Source: Rosellinia necatrix
Lineage: Eukaryota > Ascomycota > Sordariomycetes > Xylariales > Xylariaceae
NCBI GenBank assembly: GCA_021209875.1
Contig: JAGYVD010000002.1
Coordinates: 2,108,001-2,172,000, forward strand
DNA length: 64,000 bases
Direction of reading: 5' to 3'
Positions 52,399 to 62,506 of the stretch are shown here, piece after piece (position 1 is the first letter of the stretch; each line of letters opens with the position of its first letter). The notes beneath the pieces are model-generated. The model was not told where the DNA came from. It did no database searches and saw nothing but the letters and a program-made list of their open reading frames with translations. Made by a program: the position numbers and the translations under genes.

Positions 52399-53093
52399 AT
52401 GTCACAAACGATAGGACTTGTAAGTCGATCCGGTTTATATGCCACTCACCCTCTCGATTCCGTCCTCGACACCATCCCCATTGCACATCTGCACATCTGC
52501 ACATCTGCGCATCTTCATATCTGCCCGACAACATAGAACGAAGCTCACATGATCCGCCCTCTCCCCCTCTGCAGACGAAGCTAGCCTATTCGCGGGTATG
52601 GCACCAGATCTCGGCCTCGGCGCCGCACCCGACGCTCTCGACGCAGCCGAACGTGACGCCGCCGTCCCTGGGCCGCCTGGCCTCCCGGATCGCGACGATC
52701 CTGATGGGCAAGCACAAGCCGATCTGGGACCCGTCCACCGACTGCGGCGACTACGTCGTCGTGACCGACTGCGCCGCCCTGCACGTCACGGGCCGCAAGA
52801 TGTGGCAGAAGACGTACTACCGCCACAACACCCGCCCGGGCTCCCTGCGCGCCGTCACCATGGACGTCCTCAAGGCCAAGCACGGCGGCGCCGAGGTCCT
52901 CCGCAAGGCCGTCTCCGGCATGCTCCCCAAGAACCGCCTCCGCGACAAGCGCCTCGCCCGCCTCAAGGCCTTCGAGGGCCACGCCCACCCCTACAAGCAG
53001 AACCTCGTGCGCTTCGGCGGCGTCCAGGTCGGTCATGATGGCTGGGCTGACGCCGTCAAGGCGATTCGGGAGGCGGACGGCCAGAGGATATAG
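52399..53093 (+). CDS. mrpl23: Mitochondrial large-subunit ribosomal protein uL13m (MRPL23)
   Basis: Mitoribosomal protein of the L13 family, 179 aa. Exon 1 (52399-52419) codes only MSQTIGL, then a 155-nt intron with a GTAAGT donor and CTGCAG acceptor, then exon 2 (52575-53093) to a TAG. The start matches the yeast MRPL23 N-terminus in pattern. Conserved blocks: KLAYSRVWHQI, SLGRLASRIATILMGKHKPI, DCGDYVVVTDC, VTGRKMWQKTYYRHNTRPG and KAVSGMLPKNRLRDKRLARL. Exon 2 is strongly GC-biased at third positions, which produces long false frames on the other strand. The gene ends tail-to-tail with urate oxidase. Confidence 0.94.
52483..52522. repeat. CATCTGCA tandem repeat inside the MRPL23 intron
   Basis: About four copies of a nine-base unit (CACATCTGC with variants) in the intron between the two MRPL23 exons. 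Confidence 0.8.
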
Positions 53094-53682
53094 CCGGGTG
53101 GACGAGTTAGGGTACGGGGTGTAGGAGACAAAGGGGGGGGGGGGAGGGAGGAGGTGAGTTTTATACGAGGGTTGGAGTACGGCCTCGATATTGGGCCTTT
53201 ATAGCTCCTTACGAAAGCAAGCAAGCAAGCAAGCAAACAAACAAGCAAGCCGGACATGTATATATGTTCTGTACTGTATTACAATGTGTATAATGAATCT
53301 GTCATGACCTGTTCAAGAAGACAGCCCAATGTACAGTGCAGAAGGAGTTAAGAACCTGTGATATGATGACAAGAAAGCACATGCGAAAGAGGTATAGACG
53401 GCCGGCCGTGCTTGAAAAATCCATATATTAGGTATCTAATAGAGGCAAAGCCATGATGGCCAGCGATGCAACAGTGCTTTATGTGATTCGTTTTTAGTTA
53501 TCACCGACTTAGTCAGAGTGCCTCCCAGTAATTAATACCTAACCGAATGCAAGTTCCAGAGAGTAGGAGAAGAAAGACGAAGTTTGAGCAGGGTAAAGCC
53601 GTATGCGCCATTCGATCATGATTGGATACTGAAGTGAGACACACGCACACAACAGGAGTTGGGATTGAGGAGGGGGGGAGTC
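53094..53682. other. Convergent 3' region between MRPL23 and urate oxidase
   Basis: No gene seen. It has a G-run near 53130-53145 and a GCAA tetramer array at 53215-53250. Confidence 0.7.
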
Positions 53683-54688
53683 TTAAGAACGCGAGACCTC
53701 GCACTTGATCAGGCCGTTTGGTCCCGATTGCGGCGCGTACACCTCGGCGTCCTTGCCGGTATTCTGGAGACCGTCATACCATGAGAGATCTATCATGAGG
53801 TAGATTAGCATACAGTCTATCTATCCTTTTGGTGATTTGTTTTTCAGGGGGGGTGAGGAAGAAAGGAAAAATGGGGAGAAAAAAAAAAAGGGTATAAAAC
53901 TCACCAATCTCAAAATAATGCTTATTAGGTAGCGAATAGACAACCGAGGCGACTTCGGGGGCAGCCTCGAGGATCTTCTCGCACATCTTATACATGGTGC
54001 CCTGGACCGAGGGGCTGTTCTCCTCGGCGAAGGTCTTCATGGTGATGGCCCGGGCGTCCTCGAAGGCGCGGTCGAAGGCGGGGACGCTGTCCCGCAACGC
54101 CTGCAGGGAGGGGAAGGTCTTCCACTTCCAGGAGGCGTCGATCTCGGTGGACAGGACGCGGTCCCAGGTCTCCGGGAGGGTGGTGAAGGCGTCGCGGACG
54201 AAGCCGTGGAACTGGGAGCCGGTGCTCTTGAGCACCAGCAGGCCGGCGAGCGAGCTGCGGACGTCGAGGCCGCCGGCGCGCGACACGCGCACCTCGACGT
54301 TGCGGGTCTCCTCGCCGTCGCGGTAGAAGCTGTGCGGGTGCGGCTTGCCGTCGACGGTCATGCGCGTCCACCGCTTCACCGCCACGCTGATGGTGGCGAC
54401 GTCCATGTGCGCGTACGTGTCGAGGAAGTGCTGCCCCAGGATGGCGCCGTACAGCTCGGGCGGGTTCACGGGGTGCTCCTTGGCCTTGATGTAGATGGTG
54501 TTCTTCATCGAGTCCGTGGCCACCACGGGCGTATTGTCCGCCTGCGTGTACGACTCGTCGATCTGCCCTTCCAGCAGGCAGCACACGTTCATCTCCGCCA
54601 CCGTGTGCATCCCGGTCGCCTCGTTCCGGTGCACCTTGTAGACGCGGACGTTGTCCTTGCCGTAGCGCGCCGACTTTAGAACCGGCAT
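53683..54688 (-). CDS. uaz: Urate oxidase (uricase)
   Basis: Cofactor-free oxidase converting urate to 5-hydroxyisourate in purine catabolism, normally peroxisomal. Exons 54688-53905 and 53789-53683 give 296 aa, the usual length. The ATG at 54686-54688 starts MPVLKSARYGKDNVRVYKV with the catalytic Lys in YGKDNVR. The Thr of the active-site diad lies in VVATDSMKNT, and the conserved SLPNKHYFEI block carries the catalytic His. FHGFVRDAFTTLPETWDR and LIKCEV are also typical. The exon junction completes the Asp of IGDLSWYDG. The C-terminus reads KCEVSRS, which is not a canonical type-1 peroxisomal signal; see findings. The frame is open further 5' but only through a low-complexity Ala/Thr region. 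Confidence 0.95.
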
Positions 54689-55075
54689 GGTGGCAGCGGT
54701 GGCAGCGGCGGCAGCGGCGGTGGCAGTGGCGGTTGTGATGAGACCTGGAACTGCACGGCGAGGTTTTGCCTTGAGATGTTGCGTTGAGGTTTTGATGTTG
54801 TGGTGGGTAGACGAGACGATCCACCAAGTTCTCGGGGAGAACGGACGCAAGACAAGCTCTTATAGGCAAATGACTTGTCTACAACGAGGACTCACGAGGA
54901 CCGAAGTGACCGGCGTGTGGTGAATAAGATACCCAGGGTACTGGCTGAGGGAGGTGTACAAGGGATATGATCTGGTGTAACGTGCAGCAAGACCGAGGCG
55001 ATGACTGCCTACTTATCTCGTAGATCACAAGGAAGCGGGAGCTACAACGACGGCCGGCGTTCAAGGTTCATATAT

Positions 55076-55113
55076 GTCTGCAGGTCTGCAGGTCTGTAGA
55101 TCTGTAGGTCTGC
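55076..55113. repeat. (GGTCTGCA)n octamer array
   Basis: About five copies of an 8-bp unit, GGTCTGCA with GGTCTGTA and GATCTGTA variants. Confidence 0.85.
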
Positions 55114-55373
55114 ATGTATAGTATGTATGTCTGCGTGTGTATACGGATAATTATACCTGCATGCAGATTCGAGCGAGAATGAGTTTAAATATGAATGTAA
55201 AGAGAGACGTAAAAGACAGGTGAAGCTGCAGAGAGTTATCCGACGTGGCTTACACAAGATGAATAAGTAAGTAGTCAGTCAAGTGAAGTCGGGTCAAGTT
55301 AGGTCAAGTCGTCCATTGCCAGTGACTTATATACAATACGGCACAGCACAAGCAGATGGATGAGCCCAGTTAT

Positions 55374-55514
55374 TCAACAGCCTGCGGCGGCTTTTCCTTT
55401 CTGACGCTTAATTGCCTCAGCACGCCCGGAATAGGGTCTGAAAGGTATCCAGTCGATGTCGGGTTCCGTACCGGGACCTTCATCAAGGTATGGAGTGTCA
55501 GAAGCCGGCAACAT
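55374..55514 (-). CDS. Small open frame of 46 aa, or a 3' exon of an unrecognised gene
   Basis: An ATG at 55512-55514 opens a frame that ends with a TGA at 55374-55376. The product is acidic at the start (SDTPYLDEGPGTEPDIDW) and basic at the end (EAIKRQKGKAAAGC). I do not recognise it. A TTTAG sits directly before the ATG, so this could instead be a terminal exon following the frame at 55679-55867 (starts MQSVDVVDSIRVAEPN), but I found no phase-consistent donor that joins them. The coding claim rests only on composition. Confidence 0.2.
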   Translation of the reverse strand: MLPASDTPYLDEGPGTEPDIDWIPFRPYSGRAEAIKRQKGKAAAGC

Positions 55515-55524
55515 ACTAAATGTA

Positions 55525-55685
55525 AGTAAGTAGGTACCTACCTAATAGTGTACGACCTAAGTAGGTAGTTATGCAGTGTACAGGTAGGTATGTACTACCT
55601 ATGTTATCTACCTACCTAACCTAACTAATCTACCTAGGTAATCTATCTACCTATCTACCTACTTACCTACCTACCTACCTAATGT
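55525..55685. repeat. ACCTACCT/AGGTAGGT motif cluster
   Basis: Array of ACCT, AGGT and TACC units with small palindromes, of the same type as at 41770-41975 and 51790-52110. Confidence 0.75.
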
Positions 55686-56334
55686 AAGAGGGAGAGAGCT
55701 ATGAGATGGAAGAAGGAACTACTCCCCCTGCCTGCCATGACAATTGAACGTGCCTTTGTCTCCACGAATGGGGGAACCTTGGCGGCTGATCCGGCAGAGG
55801 AGAGGGCAGGCTCGCTCGCGTTCGGTTCCGCTACGCGAATGCTATCCACCACATCCACTGACTGCATCCACTAGATTAGGTCGATACATGCCCTACCTAC
55901 ATTAAGCCGGAACCTCGTGCTGCTCAGGCCCTGTAAATGCTGTGATGCTGTACACCTACCCGTCCGCCGTCGGGGAGCTCCTGAGGCGGTGTCATCAACT
56001 CTCCCCTGGGGAGCGGCGGCAGAAGCCTGGGGGTTCATGGCAATCTCCTTCTCCGCAGTGGGTTTCTAAAACAGAAAAGCCCGGAAGACGCCGCCTCCCA
56101 GGACTCAGGACTGCAGCCCCCCCTCCCAGAATCCCCGGGATCCCCTGGGATGATGTGCTAACCTAGCACCCCTCCGGCGATGCACTCATAGCGCTATTTG
56201 CATTTCGGAGTCTGATAGAAATCCATTAGTCGTTCTAAACTCCAGCCCAAACATATGCAATAAAGACACAGAGAAGGCTTCCAAGCCTCCTTCCCCTCCA
56301 TCGTATCTTTCGATTTTCTCCAGTCCGGCTGGTT

Positions 56335-56460
56335 CCCGGTTCCTCTTTCCCTGGTTCCTCCTCCTTTCTGGTTCGTCGTTTCCCGGTTCCTCGTTTCCCG
56401 TTCCCCGTTCCCCGTTCGCCGTTCCACGTTCCACGTTCCACGTTCCCCCGTTACCCGTTC
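56335..56460. repeat. (GGAACG)-type minisatellite
   Basis: On the minus strand, a 7-9 bp unit based on GGAACG(G/T)G and GAAACGAGGAACC repeats about a dozen times with drift. This creates Glu/Arg/Gly-rich false frames in all three readings, which shows that the frames are repeat artefacts. Confidence 0.85.
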
Positions 56461-57297
56461 TTGTTTATTCAGGTTCCTTTCCCCCCATTGACCCCGTCGA
56501 CCGACATCGGGTTCGCCTATCTGTTTTTATTATGAAACTCTTTCCCCCGTCCATGGCATCACATCCCCGTATTTGCTCGGCCTTGCAGGTATTGCAGGTC
56601 TCGCAGGTCTTGCAATCACTCGTCTCGCGGTAGCTCTTGGCATCGATCGAGTTGGTCCTACATACCCTACATTAATCAACATTACACCACGCACTGACTG
56701 CGGTGAGGGGGTTTTAGCATATGTGTAGGTTGGGTACCTATCACAGTGCGGGGATCATCCGAATCTCCTCGGCTCCGGACCCGTCCGGTTGGTAGTGTCT
56801 ACACATGCCTCTATGCACATATGTAGCCTCTGCGCATGTTTTTCTCCAAATGGTGCACCTCTTATAGGTAGGTATCGCAAGCGATGCTTACACCACATAA
56901 ATGTCTCTCCTCTGAATCGGCGCCTCTTGGGTCCAATGTGTTCCAAAATGCGACAGGTGACCTATAACATCGAAAATCAGCCCCGGCTTGTTGCCAGATA
57001 CGGAAAGAATGACGGCGACTCGACCGTTGGTGCTCCTCCCCCTCGCCCGACTCCTGACCCGACTGCCTGCCCCTGAAAGGCTGAAAGCCGGGGTCTATGT
57101 GTATGCAGACCGGCCAAGCGTCACCTTCTCCATCGAGGCAACAGAAGTTCCGAGGCAAAGCCAAAACTTTTAATCATCATTACGGGCTCTGCGAGCACAA
57201 TATGTAGGGATTAATGCTATCAACACCTGGGCGCCGCCATTTCTTCTCTTCTTTTCCTCCCCCCCCCCGCCGTCTACGACGCGACGGTCGTATATCC

Positions 57298-59908
57298 TCA
57301 CTCCTTCTTACCAAACGGACATGAGCCATAGCCCGGCAAACAATTTCCAATTAAGCACAGAAGTCCACAGCGGTTGGTGAGGCCGTTGCAGCAAGTGCCG
57401 AACAGCGAGCCCGTGCAGGTAGTGCCGTATTGTGGCCCGCACCTCCCATCTTTCGTGACCGGCTTAGCAGTCGAGGTCGGGCTTGCCGTAGTAGTGCGGG
57501 TGGTCGTCCTGGTGGTCGTGGTCGTGGTCGAGGTGCTAGTGGCACGAGTAGTAGTCGTGGTCGTGCTGGTGGTTGTCCCTCCCGTTCCCTACGTTACTGT
57601 CAGGACTGTGAAGCTTTGAAACTGGGAGTTCCAGTTCACATATCGAAGTGCCCTCACGGCATTAATTCGTACACTGCGCTGGTTTTGTGGGGGGCTATCC
57701 GAAGAACGCAGAAATTCTCATACCTTGCACCCGCTGCCGAAAGCTGGTTGGCAGCCGACTAAGCAGTAGTCATCATTGCTTCCGCAGAATCCGTACCTGC
57801 AGTCAAATCAGTATCTTCTATTCGTCGACGCGGCCACCGAATGACAGTATAATGAAAGATGGCGGGCGAAATCCATATTTGACGGAGAGCGCGTGGCCGC
57901 CGTGCTGGCCATTCATCAAACTCGAGCCTAGCAGGCGACGGCAACACTTACTGTGAGCAACAGTTTCCGAACTCAGAGCCATCACACGTATATCCGTTGC
58001 CGCAGCTTCCGTCAATCGAGACCTGGAGAGTGTTAGTTGGGGCTGGTCCTGAAGTAGTTGTAGAGGGAATCGGATCATCGGGTCCATTCGGCAGGGGCAT
58101 GTCACTATTCAAAACGAGTGTCAGCATCAGTTATCCAATTACATCTCTCTCCGATGGTATATCTCATCTTCTCTCTCTTCTTCTCCTTTCTTTCTCTCAT
58201 TTCCCCCCTCTCTGTCTCTTTTTGTCTGCGTGTGTCGGGGAGATGCAAGGAGTATCGTACTAACCTAGGTAGCGGGTCGTCGCCGACGGAGCAACTACCG
58301 TACTGGGGGTTACAGTTTGTACCACAGTATTCGATAGAAGCTCCGCAGAAACCATTGACAGAGCAGCCTATTGTATATGTTCAGCCAGGGATCAAATCTT
58401 GGGTGTGACGAGAGACTTACAGTTACCATACCTTGACCCTTGGCAAGTAATGCCAGGACCACAATCACCGTCTATACTCACTTTCAATGTGCTCGTCGGC
58501 GTTGGGCCGGTTGAGGTTAGGCAAGGCCAAGTGCCAGTTGCCGCGCGAGGCGTGAAGGTATAACTGGGCACTGGCTTGCTACCGGCTCTGTACCAGTTCT
58601 CTGGGGCATCGCCCAGGCACTGGCCGACGGTCACGGACCTATATCCGCTCTTAAATAAAGAGTCGAGAATATAGTCTGTCAGAGTATAGACGGTCTGGTT
58701 GTGGATATCATGCTCGATCTGCAGGAAACTGGTCCGGCACGGGTTGGTCCCGGGAACAGTATTATCCCAAATGTTCTTGCTAATCTGGATCTCAGTTGGG
58801 CTGTCGTGCAGATAGCCTTCCGTATCTAGATCAAAGTATACGACGTGATACCCGAGGGTAGCCAACTGAGCCCCGCAAGTATTCGTCGGGCAGATCGAAT
58901 AAGGGGGTCTATCCAACTATTAGCATGATATTCTATAAGACCAACGGGGTCGCTGTCCATACCGCATGTAGGTAGGGAAATAGCCAAGAATATCATTCAA
59001 GGCAATCTCATTCCAATAAATCTGGTTTTGGAATTGGGCAGTGGTCAACTGGCTGTAGTTCTCATGGGACCACGTATGGCTTGCAATCTGATGGCCTTCG
59101 GCAGCCATGCGCTACTTTCTGTTAGCATTTCCTTCCAAGCCTCTCCCAGTCTAAAGTCATCTTACCTGAATCACTGAGGGCCATGGCGTGCTACGATCGT
59201 TTATCTGACCTTTGTGTAGGTTGTTACCGGTGATGAAAAATGTGGCTTTGGCTTGGTATTGCTAGGCTGGGGCGTCAGCTTTTTCTTGGGGGTCAAGGGA
59301 GATGGGCTTCCGGCCTACCGCAAGCTTGGTCAGAAGGTCGTTTGTGTAGTCCCATGGGCCGTCATCAAACGTGAGCGCGATGTCGCCGTCGTTTACGCAG
59401 TCGTAAATTCCAACGCCTCCGTAAGCGACATTTCCGACTTTGGGGCGCGCGATAGTCGACGTGTCGACACCCGAGGGCTTCTGGTTTCCATCGCATCCGC
59501 TACCATAGTTGATCTGGCAGTCGGGCGCCGCGCAGGACTCCGCCTCCTGACCGCAGTACCTTCAAATCCTAGTCAGCAGGCGGTGGTTATTTTGCCTGTC
59601 GGGTAAACTTACCCTTCATATGAGCAACAGTATCCCGTCGCACAAGAGCCATAGCGAGCGCCGCATCTCCCATTCGTATTTTGTCTTTCCTCGACCTGGC
59701 CTCGCTCCTTCAAGCCACCTGCTTCCCGACGCTCCCGATCCATCGGCGCCGAACGAGTGGACTGCTCCCATCTCTTCTCGCCCTTGAAATCCCTGAGGAA
59801 CTTTCGGGCACCGACAAGCTTCGGGACACCGCGAGGGCCTTCTGGGTCGGCGTGGGCAATCGTCTGGCTGGCGCATAGCGCCAAGGAAACGGCGCTTAGT
59901 AACCGCAT
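57298..59908 (-). CDS. Secreted CE4 polysaccharide (chitin) deacetylase with four CBM18 modules
   Basis: Nine exons: 59908-59613, 59559-59319, 59261-59166, 59111-58963, 58908-58421, 58367-58265, 58104-57952, 57796-57724 and 57588-57298; 629 aa, all joins in phase. A signal peptide (about 1-20) is followed by CBM18-1 (about 79-117, RCGARYGSCATGYCCSYEGYC). The CE4/NodB domain has metal and catalytic motifs TFDDG (162-166), His223/His227 in SHTWSH, RPPY (261-264), FDLDTEG (286-292) and LQIEHDIH (323-330). Three further hevein-type modules follow at about 407-452, 490-533 and 578-620, the last after a Ser/Thr-rich, probably O-glycosylated linker (534-572). CE4 enzymes of this type remove N-acetyl groups from chitin or chitooligomers; the CBM18 modules bind chitin. 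Extracellular or cell-wall action is inferred. It carries no visible GPI signal at the C-terminus. Confidence 0.93.
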
Positions 59909-60478
59909 GTCTGTAGAACGGGAAGCTCTGGATGGTGCTTGTTAGAGCTCAATTAGACCCAGCGGCGGAGATGGACAACCACCAAGTGTTGGCTAACCCG
60001 AATCACAGACTTCAGAAGGGACGCGAAGCGCTGTCGAGAGGAAGCGGAACAACTTGAAGTCGGACATTTCGAAAGGCTACTGTAAGTATATATATAAATA
60101 AATATGTATATGCACGATGAGCGAAACGCACCGTAAGCCACCGCAACCCAATAACGATATTGTAGGGGTAAATAAATCCACCATGACCCCCTGGCATGCA
60201 GCTCCGGTTTCCTTGGGGAACGAGATATACCCGGATACTACCGCCACGGCAGCACACCCACACTAGAGAGCCAATAATTCCTGAAGACGTGTGCTGGCTG
60301 ACATGTATGTACGAGAATTGGAGTATGGTCGCAGTGCAAGTGCGGTTTAGCTTGGTGGCCTGTCGATGGTCGGGCACGGATCCCCGGCCAGAATGCACGA
60401 TTCTAGAGGCGCCTGTTTGGGGTCCATTACAAAGATGCCCTTCGCATCCGCTGAAATGGGAATACGAACAAAAAACAT

Positions 60479-60501
60479 AAGCGATCTAGACTAGATCGCT
60501 T
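60479..60501. repeat. Perfect inverted repeat, 11-bp arms
   Basis: Arm AAGCGATCTAG is followed by a single A and then its exact reverse complement. It lies about 570 bp upstream of the CE4 gene start. Confidence 0.8.
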
Positions 60502-61047
60502 GCATTCGCCTGAAGCGTGGTCTGTCCTGGGTGTCCCCTGCCCGAAGGCCGAACGCCTCGATCCAACAGCCCGTATTCTGCAGGGAAGATTCCGTGCCGA
60601 TGCGAGTCGGCCATCTTTGGCAATGATACAAGTCGATCGGGATGATCACGAAAAAAAGGCATACAAGATATTGCGTGTTCCCCCCTCCCCTAACTTATCC
60701 ACGGCCCGGGGCCAAAACGGTGCACGCACGGGGACAATCATGTATCCTCGTCGGGTAGGCTACTCGGGATCAATCGACAATAGAAAAACTACACTAACGA
60801 CAACGGCGGGCGATTCGTCATCTAAGCCCTAGCCGTCGGCAGATCGAGCCGCGAGGTGTCCACCGCCGCCTCGATCTGACGGCTTATAAACTATGTACAT
60901 ATAACCTCAGGAGGGGGGAGAGGAGGGGGGGGGGAGGGAAGGATCCGTGGCGTCACGGGTGTACCTGAGCCTTCACACCCATTTCTCAGGGCCAATATTG
61001 CTCACTGCCAAGATCCGCCTCGCTTTCCAGCCCACCATTGCCTGATC

Positions 61048-61115
61048 GTCGGAGGAGGAGGGGAGGGAGGGGGAGGGGGGGAGGAAGAGGAAGAGGAAGA
61101 GGAAGAGGAGGATCG
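61048..61115. repeat. Purine-rich GGA/GAAGAG tract
   Basis: About 65 nt almost entirely purine on the plus strand, GGGGGA units followed by GAAGAG repeats. Confidence 0.85.
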
Positions 61116-62506
61116 GAGATACGATAAATGTATCTGGTATGCACAAGTACCGTACGTTGGCGAGATCCAATATCCTCCTATAATGTATCTATCTATGTAT
61201 GCAAAATATCCTAAAGGCAACGGCACCGCTCGCGCATGGCATCTCGTCCCACTATTCGGATTTTTTTTCTCTCGGCACAGTCGCCTGCAGGGAGCCTCTC
61301 CCTTTTCCGGTCAGGGCGGCGGAAATTAGATTAATTAGAATGGATCGTTACGTCTTCGTAAATGCATTGTACCTCTGCATCCTCGCTTCTCTCAGCCAGA
61401 CGCATCACCGTTCTCTGCAGCTAGCTGGGGAGTGAGGGATGTAGGTTAAGGTAGCTACGGTAAGTGTCTGAGAAAGAAGAAAAAAAAAAACCCCCCCTTT
61501 CGCGTGGGATGGGGAGCTTGGGAGCTGACGAGGCACGGTTGATGCAGCGCTGCCAAGACAAAACATTGCAAGGGGGCACCGATGGCGAAGGAAGAACATG
61601 AACTGGCGTTGGCGTGCTCGAATCCGAAAAGTGAACATATCATGCGCTCGCTTTCCGGTTGGCTGGAGCGTCCTCACCTGGGAGGATGTACATCTGGTAA
61701 TTCTGGTAACGGAAGGTGACAATCAATTTTAACCGAGACGTAAATCCAGCCTCTTTTGTGTTAAATATATCAGGGTAGTTAGTTAGTTGGTCAGTTGGAG
61801 ATAAAATTAGAATTGTCAATAGGTAAACTAGGTAGTGTACACCTCAGAGTCAACCACAAAAACTCTCCCTACCATCGGCCAAGGAATAATTGAACCAGCA
61901 ATTGTGTAACAGAGGTGAGCAATAACCTGCCTACTTACTTATACGCCGTTTTACTAGCTCGTCTTGGTACAGCTACGTGTTTACTTTGCGTCAATAGCCC
62001 GGCAGCCATGGCGTTTAATGCAACCTATAAGCTTACAGTATTGCTACGTTGACGCTGGGGACCAACACATACCTACCTATCTAGTCTCGCAAGCTTCACT
62101 GTATCCAGGTAGTTGTGCTATGGGCACTCTCCAGCAACATTGTCACTATATACAGCGGGTGCTATAGTTGATATTTCTACCCGGTAGATAACCAAGGAAA
62201 TTCACACAGTAGACAACTGCTGTTCATAGTTAATAGGTCGTATTAGTCAAAAAAAGCATGTTTCCAGTAACTACATCCTAACAATTGCATCCCAACAATT
62301 GCATCCCCAACCGACAGTTACACAACCGCTGCCTGAGCAACGCCGATATGAATCGAACCAAAGTGAATTGATAGCATACATTCATGGGAAGAAATAACTC
62401 ATACTACGACAACACAAATGCATTCCCCCCCCTCTCCCTCCCTTCAGCTATATCGAATATCCAGCCAGCCTAAATCAAATATGTTGCATTAGCATTCTCA
62501 CTAAGT

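Larger units (their letters stand above)
54689..57297. other. Gene-poor intergenic between urate oxidase and the CE4 deacetylase
   Basis: Apart from the small candidate frame at 55374-55514, no gene is supported. It contains an octamer array at 55076-55113, a TCAAG array at 55278-55310, ACCT-rich DNA at 55525-55685, a GC-rich segment at 55950-56160 and a GGAACG minisatellite at 56335-56460. Confidence 0.55.
59909..62506. other. Gene-poor intergenic between the CE4 gene and the DUF5672 gene
   Basis: No gene seen. It contains the CE4 promoter, a 23-bp palindrome at 60479-60501 and a purine-only tract at 61048-61115. Confidence 0.6.

Noticed and set aside
52581..53036. Long minus-strand and alternate plus-strand frames over MRPL23 exon 2
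   Set aside because: They mirror the strong third-position GC bias of the real MRPL23 frame, which has clear uL13 family sequence.
53988..54869. 293-codon alternate frame over urate oxidase
   Set aside because: An Arg/Pro/His-rich shadow of the GC-biased uricase exon; the uricase frame is fully conserved.
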